64,000 nucleotides of DNA from Lachancea dasiensis (Eukaryota > Ascomycota > Saccharomycetes > Saccharomycetales > Saccharomycetaceae), in assembly GCA_900074725.1 (NCBI GenBank), contig LT598459.1, positions 320,467 through 384,466 of the forward strand, given 5' to 3'. The notes under the pieces are model-generated. The model was not told the origin of the DNA and did not search any database. It worked only from the letters and a program-made list of their open reading frames with translations. Positions 57,783 to 64,000 of the stretch are shown piece by piece (the first letter of the stretch is position 1; each line of letters opens with the position of its first letter). The position numbers were made by a program, and so were the translations under genes.

Positions 57783-60440
57783 ATGTCTAGAGTGATTGTA
57801 AAGGGGCTCCCCAAATACTTGAGCGAAGATCGCTTGAAAGAGCACCTAACTAAGCGCTTGAGCCAACAACACATTGGTAAAAACGTTTCCGAATCAATAA
57901 CCGATATAAAAATCCTGAAAAACAGAGCAGGAGAGTCTAGACGCTTTGCTTTTGTTGGATTCCGTGATGAAAGCGATGCCTTTGATATCGTCAGTTATTT
58001 CGATAAATCCTTCATTGATACCTGCAAAATTGAAGTTAGCATGGCCAAGAGTTTCGCTGATCCTAGAGTACCTCAACCTATGCGTGAAAAGAGGCGCGAA
58101 GCTCTCAAGAGGCTCCGTGAACGTGAGGAGAAGTTAATCGAACAGCAAAATGTCAAAAAACCTAAGCAGCCATCTCGGCAGGGGCCCACATCCAACATAG
58201 ACGATGAAATCAAAAGTAACAAGCAGCTGCAGGAATTTATTGACACTATGAAGCCTAGCTCTCAGGTAGCTTCATGGGACAATTTAGGTGGCGCTGTGAA
58301 ATCTCCAGATGGCAATCTTCAGCCAGCTGCTTCCCACTCTGAAGAGCCACAGGCTAATTCTCTGCTAGCTCAGGCGTTAGCAATGAGATCTGAGGACAAC
58401 CCTGACAATAGCCAGGCTGCCGTTTCGATGGGAGAGGAGCGGGTCGATATACCAGAAAACGAAAGCGACGATGAATATGCTGATTTAGGCGGAAACCGCA
58501 AGGATGAGGAACACGCGGGGGAAGAACAGATGATGAAGCTAGATGACTTTAAGGAGGGAGCAGATTCGCACTTTGCACAAGATGAACAAGTGTCAGACCT
58601 TGACTGGTTGAAGCAACGTCGTATACGAATGAAGGAGCGCTCAGAATTAGCTCCCGAAGAACCCAAGGCAACAGGCTCTAAGAGCTCCAAAGAACCCACG
58701 GAAGAGGCACAATCGGAAGCCGTGGAAATTGCTGAGCAGCCACAACAGCCTGAAATGGATACCACCGAAGAGGAAAAATGTATAGAAAAGATCAAAGTTA
58801 CTGGTCGTTTGTTTCTGAGGAATATTCTTTACACTGCCACGGAAGATGATTTCACCAAGCTCTTTTCGCCATTTGGCGCTTTAGAAGAGGTGCATGTGGC
58901 TCTCGATACGAGGACAGGTAAATCCAAAGGTTTCGCATACGTTATGTTTCATAACTCTGGCGATGCAGTGAATGCGTATGTTGAGCTAGACAAACAAATT
59001 TTCCAGGGGCGCTTATTACACATCTTACCTGCGGATAGTAAGAAATCTCACCACTTGGATGAATTTGACCTGAAAAACTTGCCATTAAAGAAGCAAAGGA
59101 CTTTGAAGCGTAAAGCTAATGCTGCCCAGGATACATTTTCCTGGAACTCGCTATACATGAGTCAAGATGCCGTTTTGGGGAGCGTAGCTTCAAAGTTGGG
59201 GCTTGAAAAATCCGATCTTTTAGATGCTACCGATTCTAGTGCTGCTGTCAAACAGGCCTTGGCAGAAGCTCATGTCATAGGAGATGTGACAAAATATTTC
59301 CAATCGAAGGGCATGGACCTCAAAAGATTTGGTCAGTCAAAATCGCCGAGCGATCGTGATGACACACTAATATTGGTCAAGAATTTTGCATTTGGAACGA
59401 CGAAAGCCGAGTTGGCAGATTTATTTTTACCCTTCGGCAAGTTGAAAAGGTTACTCATGCCTCCTTCTCAAACAATAGCTGTCGTACAGTATCGTGATGC
59501 CACAGCTGCTAGGGCCGCCTTCAGCAAGCTATCTTACAAAAGATTCAAGGATGGGATTTTGTACTTAGAAAAGGGTCCCAAAAACTGTTTCAACAGAGAA
59601 CCTCAAGGGGATGAATTGGTTGATGCCGAAAGTGACGAAATAACCAACGCAAAAGAGGTCAGGGCGAGTGGTGAAGACGTGATGGATATAGATGGCCACG
59701 ACGGAGCCACCGGAGATGCTACTGATGACACCCTGGACGGGCCTACAGTGTCAATCTTTGTCAAAAATCTAAACTTTGCCACGTCCAGTCAGCAGCTCAG
59801 CGAAAGGTTCAAGCCGTTTACTGGCTTTGTTGTTGCTCAAATTAAAAACAAACCTGATCCAAAAAATAACGGAAAGACTCTCTCAATGGGCTTCGGCTTT
59901 GCCGAGTTCAGAACTAAGGAGCAAGCAAATGCTGTTATTGAGGCTTTGGATGGGACTGTTTTGGATGGTCACAGAATCCAACTCAAGCTGTCTCACAGAC
60001 AGGGCGGTCATGCTTCGAGTTCCGGGAAGGCGGGAAAGAAGGGGACCGGGAAAATCATTGTCAAGAACTTGCCGTTCGAAGCAGAACGTAAGCAGATCTT
60101 CGAGCTATTTAGTTCGTTTGGACAGCTCAAATCGGTCAGAGTGCCCAAGAAGTTTGACAAATCTGCAAGAGGGTTTGCTTTCGTGGAGTTTCTGCTTCCG
60201 AAAGAAGCCGAAAATGCCATGGAACAGCTCCAAGGTGTGCATTTGTTGGGCCGTAGGTTAGTAATGCAGCATGCCGAACAGGAACCACAGGATGCAGAGG
60301 AACAGATCGCCAGAATGACTCGCAAGGTCCGGTCACAAGTTCAAACTCAAGAACACGCAGCCATGAGAAATGGTGGTCGGAGAAAAGTAGACCTAGGGGA
60401 GGATGATGATGATGGAAACGATGGGTTGACTGGTATTTAG
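57783..60440 (+). CDS. MRD1: Mrd1, multi-RRM pre-18S rRNA processing factor
   Basis: An 885-residue nucleolar protein from ATG 57783, almost the same length as S. cerevisiae Mrd1. Five RRMs are visible: residues 2-85 (SRVIVKGLPKYLSEDRL), about 337-415 (GRLFLRNILYTATEDDF), about 525-600 (TLILVKNFAFGTTKAEL), about 655-740 (VSIFVKNLNFATSSQQL) and about 755-835 (GKIIVKNLPFEAERKQI). Acidic linkers lie between RRM1 and RRM2. Mrd1 binds 35S pre-rRNA and U3 and is needed for 40S subunit formation. Its 3' end is only 43 bp from that of DRN1. Confidence 0.96.
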   Translation: MSRVIVKGLPKYLSEDRLKEHLTKRLSQQHIGKNVSESITDIKILKNRAGESRRFAFVGFRDESDAFDIVSYFDKSFIDTCKIEVSMAKSFADPRVPQPMREKRREALKRLREREEKLIEQQNVKKPKQPSRQGPTSNIDDEIKSNKQLQEFIDTMKPSSQVASWDNLGGAVKSPDGNLQPAASHSEEPQANSLLAQALAMRSEDNPDNSQAAVSMGEERVDIPENESDDEYADLGGNRKDEEHAGEEQMMKLDDFKEGADSHFAQDEQVSDLDWLKQRRIRMKERSELAPEEPKATGSKSSKEPTEEAQSEAVEIAEQPQQPEMDTTEEEKCIEKIKVTGRLFLRNILYTATEDDFTKLFSPFGALEEVHVALDTRTGKSKGFAYVMFHNSGDAVNAYVELDKQIFQGRLLHILPADSKKSHHLDEFDLKNLPLKKQRTLKRKANAAQDTFSWNSLYMSQDAVLGSVASKLGLEKSDLLDATDSSAAVKQALAEAHVIGDVTKYFQSKGMDLKRFGQSKSPSDRDDTLILVKNFAFGTTKAELADLFLPFGKLKRLLMPPSQTIAVVQYRDATAARAAFSKLSYKRFKDGILYLEKGPKNCFNREPQGDELVDAESDEITNAKEVRASGEDVMDIDGHDGATGDATDDTLDGPTVSIFVKNLNFATSSQQLSERFKPFTGFVVAQIKNKPDPKNNGKTLSMGFGFAEFRTKEQANAVIEALDGTVLDGHRIQLKLSHRQGGHASSSGKAGKKGTGKIIVKNLPFEAERKQIFELFSSFGQLKSVRVPKKFDKSARGFAFVEFLLPKEAENAMEQLQGVHLLGRRLVMQHAEQEPQDAEEQIARMTRKVRSQVQTQEHAAMRNGGRRKVDLGEDDDDGNDGLTGI

Positions 60441-60483
60441 ATGTCTATAAGTGTGCAGGTCAAACGCGTTATTTCGTTCTAAA

Positions 60484-62047
60484 TTAGAGCGCGCTTTCAA
60501 AGTCTTTGAGGTGCTGTTGATATTGATTGACTTCCTTCTTTTCCTCCTCCACAGTCTGTCTACAAACTGGAGAATCCCACTTGATTCTTTTAGGTAAATT
60601 GAGTACGAATGCGACTACACGCCTGCCAAATTGCAAATCAATCCTTTCATGAGAGTTGAACGTTGCCAGATATATTTTAGGCGAGCTTTGGTTGTCTTCA
60701 TAAACCGTGAACTGCAAGTAGTTGAGATTATTGTCATTAATGGTGGATTCAAATTTCTGGTCTTCAAACCCTTCGAATTCCATAAAGTTCAACTGTGCGT
60801 TCCGAGTAAGTTCTTTGTTGTTAAAATGAACCTGCCTTTCTAGCGCTGGGCGAAACTTACTTATCAGGTAGTTTGGAACAGGAAACAGTTGACGGTGATA
60901 ATGAATAGAATGATCAGAATTTATCTCAAAGGCGACTGTTGACATTTCAAACTTTTTGTAGTTCATAGTTTTGATATTGGATTCAAGCCTTTGCATTTCA
61001 GCACGTAAGGAAGCATCTGGAGAGTCTTGGGAAGATATACCAGGTAGGTTCAATTTGGGTAAATGTTTAATGGGGATTAGTAGGGAATGCCCGGAAAAGC
61101 CCATCTTGTTTGTGGGCACGGTTAAGGGTCCTTTGGCCACCGTTATATACGCGTTCTCCCCAATATGGACAACAAGATGGTCTTCGATTGAGGTATTGGT
61201 AAAGCAAAATCTGCATTTTTCAGGTAAAATCTGTTTCGGCCTTTTGACTATTGATCTTTCTACTGAAGACTCGCCTTCTGGCTTTCGCTTCCGAGGCTCC
61301 GTCTTCTCATATGGATTGGGACCAATGTTAATATTCATTGCAATGTTGCCGGGTTCAGCTGTGCCTACGTTACATGCATAAGCCCACCTGGCACCTGAGT
61401 CATATTCCGCTAGATTGAAGCATCTGGTTATCACATCTGAGTTAGCCCATCTGAATGGCAGAGCTTCTTTAAACAAATTCTTATTGTGTGTGGCAAAATG
61501 ATACTTTGGCTTTGAAAGCTGCAGAATTTCGTCTTCCAAAAGATTCACTTCGGATTCTTGATCGCCATTCAAAGAAAGGGCCCTACTTCCACCATCGGTC
61601 AATAAGATATCTAATCCTTCTGTGCAGTGGAAAGTTGTTTGAATTGCTTCTCGATTCCTGTCCAAAAATTCTCGATCCCCTGTCAGGTAACCAATTTTCA
61701 AACCGCTGGAGTGCTGGAAGAGACCGTATCCATTTAGAAGTGTCCAGTTGCCAACGGTGCGGTTGGAACCTACTTTTTCGCTCAGCAGCGTACGTCCATT
61801 GGTAAACAAGATGGGAATATCAGATACCTCGGGTTTGGCAGCTTCAAGAGTAGCGAATATTTCTCCTAGAAGTAAAACGCACTCAAAGGGTCCCGATTTT
61901 CGGTTCAATAGTTCAAGTTTTGTTAATACTGCTTGTAAACCGCTAGAGTTTGAGTGAAGAATAAGTCTGAAAGTAATCTGTCAGTAAAAAAGTCCTAAAA
62001 TAAGTGACGGAAATATGCTTGCAATAGTTAACTTACATCTTAGGCAT
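60484..62047 (-). CDS. DRN1: Drn1, CwfJ-family splicing/lariat debranching partner, two exons
   Basis: The long frame has no ATG start. An 11-base exon (62037-62047) joins exon 2 (61966-60484), giving MPKILILHSNSSGLQAVLTK, a proper beginning for the metallophosphatase-like N-domain of CwfJ/CWF19L1 proteins; 497 residues in all, near the 507 I recall for S. cerevisiae. The C-terminal half has the CwfJ domains: CRFCFTNTSIEDHLVVHIGE, GHSLLIPIKHLPKLNLPG and DHSIHYHRQLFPVPN. Drn1 works with Dbr1 on intron lariats and enters late spliceosomes. In S. cerevisiae it follows VAS1 (YGR093W, YGR094W); here MRD1 lies between from the sister segment. Confidence 0.9.
61967..62036 (-). other. DRN1 intron, 70 nt
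   Basis: On the minus strand: donor GTAAGT at 62036-62031, branch candidate TACTGAC at 61986-61980 (one change from TACTAAC), acceptor TTTCAG ending at 61967. Phase 2. Two earlier AGs in the intron would lead to early stops if used, so the last AG is the only frame-keeping choice. Confidence 0.82.
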
Positions 62048-63308
62048 CACTGGCGCGTATATGCTGGGATTTGTCGTGTAAACACATGGAACATGAGTTC
62101 TCATGTTTAGACCTAAGTAGCTTGTGACGACCTTGCTCGAATTCGATGGCCCATCAGCACGAGATTTTGGTCAAGCCATCAACATTGAACTAATCAGGGT
62201 ATATAACCTTCGACTTTAAAGCTCTCAAGGCTTTGTACTTTAGTGCACTAAACTAGTAATCGAGAACATCACCACGTTGCAATATATAGAGGTGCTTGGG
62301 CTCTCCAAAATTCAAGCTTGCGCCATGTTATACAGCCAATCAAGATTGAATACCGTACCATCGGCGTCAACAATAAGTGGCGCAACCTGTTAATTCCTCT
62401 TTATTGTCTACAGCTGTTTTCCTTCCAGTAAAGCGATGGCCGATGATCTTACTTCAATACTTTCCGCTGTAGCTGGATTTTAAGTTGAATGCAGACTCAC
62501 ACTAAGATTGTATTCCTGAATGTAGTTCTTTTGCGTACCGCTAAATAGCTGCACTCCTTTAGTAACCGCTATTGAGTTTCAATATATAAAGATAGGAGTC
62601 TTGTTGGTCTCCACAGATCACACTGGTTAACGCTATAGAGAGGTAGAACAACCACGGCCCTTTACGTTTTTGTTTGCCTTGCCAGCTTTGCTAAATGTAT
62701 TATAGGTCCAACTTGCAAAGGAATGGCTAGAGATAAGCCTTCAGACCCTGCGCACATGTCTCCAGAAGTGAAATACCTAGACCACAAGAGGCTGAGCTGT
62801 TGCCGGCAGTATCAGAATTGGTAATTACAAAGCATTGAGAAGAGGGTCAAAAACGACGGATGCCATGCAGCGAGGTAATTTGAGACTGCAAATGCCGGCT
62901 GACGTGGCTTGATTGATTTGTCTCAATGACGCTCAAACAAAGGAAAGTCGCTCGGGTTTCACATTTGAAGGGGGACGAGAGCGCGATGGTATGATACCTT
63001 GGCATTCCTCTTGTATTTTACACAGACAATGAGCAAGTGACTTGCTCCCACAAATACAAACGCTATGTTACATTCAGTGCCATAAAAATCCCCTAGCATT
63101 GATTATAAAAGATATACTCAACCTTGCCGTCTCACGGCAAGTTTCGAGAAATCTTTACATCGTACACATGTTTCAAAAGTCCAGAGTCAAGCGTGACATA
63201 TCAGTTCACTGAGTGGCCCGGGATGGATTGAATGAATAAGCTTCAGAAAATCCTCGGCCTCCGATCCATCCCCAATGCTGGCTGTCTTGCACTCAACATT
63301 CTACTCCA
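62048..63308 (-). promoter_or_regulatory. DRN1 upstream region
   Basis: 1,261 bp between DRN1 and the 3' end of the DBF2 gene, both on the minus strand. No coding frame, tRNA or clear snoRNA was found. Confidence 0.5.
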
Positions 63309-64000
63309 TTAATAAAAGGTCGCAAATGGATCCGCATGACCTGATCCTCCATAAAGTACACCACTGGATCCATTCTTACCCTTCTTGTGCCTATAAGTGA
63401 ATCCCACCAGTTTTGACGCTGCAGCAGAGTCGTCCATCATGGCAGTAAGTTTGTCTTGGCGCTTAAAAACATCTGCGTATTTGGCCATATCGGCTTCGCT
63501 ACTGAAATCGTCAAAGTAGCCAGCATCTGTCTCATTATCCAGTTGCGGTATAAATGGAGGACTTATAGTTCTTAAGTTCTCGAAGCTGATCTCGGCAAAG
63601 TATTTCATCTTCTTGACATGCTCGAAGGAGCGCAATCTGCCAATTGGATCAGCAATTAGTCTCGTTATTAAGTCCCAGGTTCTATCAGAGAAAGCATAAC
63701 GCCCATTGTCGCAGCGTGGCCTCTTCAATACCTGCTTCCAGCATCTTAAGTTTTCATAAGTTTGATTTGTAGACGATCCACTGAATGGTGTATATCCGAC
63801 TAAACTCTCGAATAAAATGCATCCAAGTGACCAATAATCGACAGTAAAATCATAATTTTTGGCTTCAAGTACTTCCAGTGCCATGTAATCGGGGGATCCT
63901 ACCGTAGATGAGGCATAGTTGACATCCTCATCCCTCAGTTTCTTGTACATTTGTCTTCGATCATTCATGGATGTCTCCTCGAACTTTGGAAAATCGAGAC
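63309..64000 (-). CDS. DBF2/DBF20: Dbf2/Dbf20 NDR-family protein kinase, C-terminal part
   Basis: Partial: the frame runs off the right window edge. Visible parts are the activation segment (STVGSPDYMALEVL, an APE-like PDYMALE), VDYWSLGCILFESLVGYTPF, DRTWDLITRLIADPIGRLRS and the hydrophobic C-terminal extension (ETDAGYFDDFSSEADMAKYA, KLVGFTYRH). They follow S. cerevisiae Dbf2 closely. With Mob1 this kinase drives mitotic exit and cytokinesis. S. cerevisiae has two copies, DBF2 near DRN1 and DBF20 near MRD1. Here one gene is beside both, so either name applies. The ATP-binding lobe is outside the window. Confidence 0.95.
   Translation of the reverse strand, partial: LDFPKFEETSMNDRRQMYKKLRDEDVNYASSTVGSPDYMALEVLEAKNYDFTVDYWSLGCILFESLVGYTPFSGSSTNQTYENLRCWKQVLKRPRCDNGRYAFSDRTWDLITRLIADPIGRLRSFEHVKKMKYFAEISFENLRTISPPFIPQLDNETDAGYFDDFSSEADMAKYADVFKRQDKLTAMMDDSAAASKLVGFTYRHKKGKNGSSGVLYGGSGHADPFATFY

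Noticed and set aside
62430-62530. Possible box C/D snoRNA (CGATGAT ... CTGA)
   Set aside because: The C box is off consensus and no terminal stem is visible.

Overview
The window is nuclear DNA of a budding yeast of the family Saccharomycetaceae. Genes are compact, almost intronless and on both strands, and nearly every protein closely matches a Saccharomyces cerevisiae protein. Gene order suggests a lineage that split before the whole-genome duplication. Genes that in S. cerevisiae lie on two sister segments are interleaved here in one series: chromosome II (HSL7, AGP2, CCZ1, SHE3, OPY1, ATG14, VMA2, TPS1, PTC4, TFC1, MRPL36, GRS1, CBP6, MUD1, TEF) and chromosome XVI (SRP54, ASA1, the YPR084W gene, MDM36, DIB1, MRL1, OPY2, TKL1, LTP1, NOT5). 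At about 51 kb the partners change to the YGR09x series (TPC1, RRP46, VAS1, DRN1, DBF2) mixed with MRD1 from chromosome XVI. Lachancea is my best guess for the genus, but I cannot prove it from this window.

Layout. 1-21 kb: the 3' end of HSL7, an ankyrin plus dilute-domain protein, AGP2, CCZ1, SRP54, SHE3, OPY1, ASA1, a P-loop protein, ATG14, VMA2 and MDM36. 22-36 kb: TPS1, PTC4, TFC1, MRPL36, DIB1, GRS1, CBP6, MUD1 and the translation elongation factor eEF1A (TEF). 37-44 kb is gene-poor: MRL1, SNA4, a tRNA-Glu(UUC), a DUF3074/START-like gene and OPY2, with about 1 kb or more between them. 45-51 kb: TKL1 behind a long repeat-rich promoter, then LTP1 and NOT5. 51-64 kb: TPC1, RRP46, VAS1, MRD1, DRN1 and the C-terminal part of a DBF2/DBF20 kinase cut by the window end.

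The genes are housekeeping functions and do not form an operon-like system. Recurring themes are translation (TEF, GRS1, VAS1, MRPL36, SRP54, tRNA-Glu), splicing (MUD1, DIB1, DRN1), vacuole/autophagy/Golgi traffic (CCZ1, ATG14, VMA2, MRL1, SNA4) and carbohydrate metabolism (TPS1, TKL1). Two short first exons that a plain reading-frame scan misses were recovered by hand, for MUD1 and DRN1. Both introns use GTAAGT in phase 2, so each unspliced message hits a TAA at the splice site. GRS1 carries an in-frame, presequence-like extension with no ATG. The most unusual non-coding structure is the TKL1 upstream region: two kinds of degenerate tandem repeat and seven CACGTG boxes, six of them in three pairs exactly 11 bp apart. 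I found no transposon, LTR, CRISPR-like array or novel multi-gene system.
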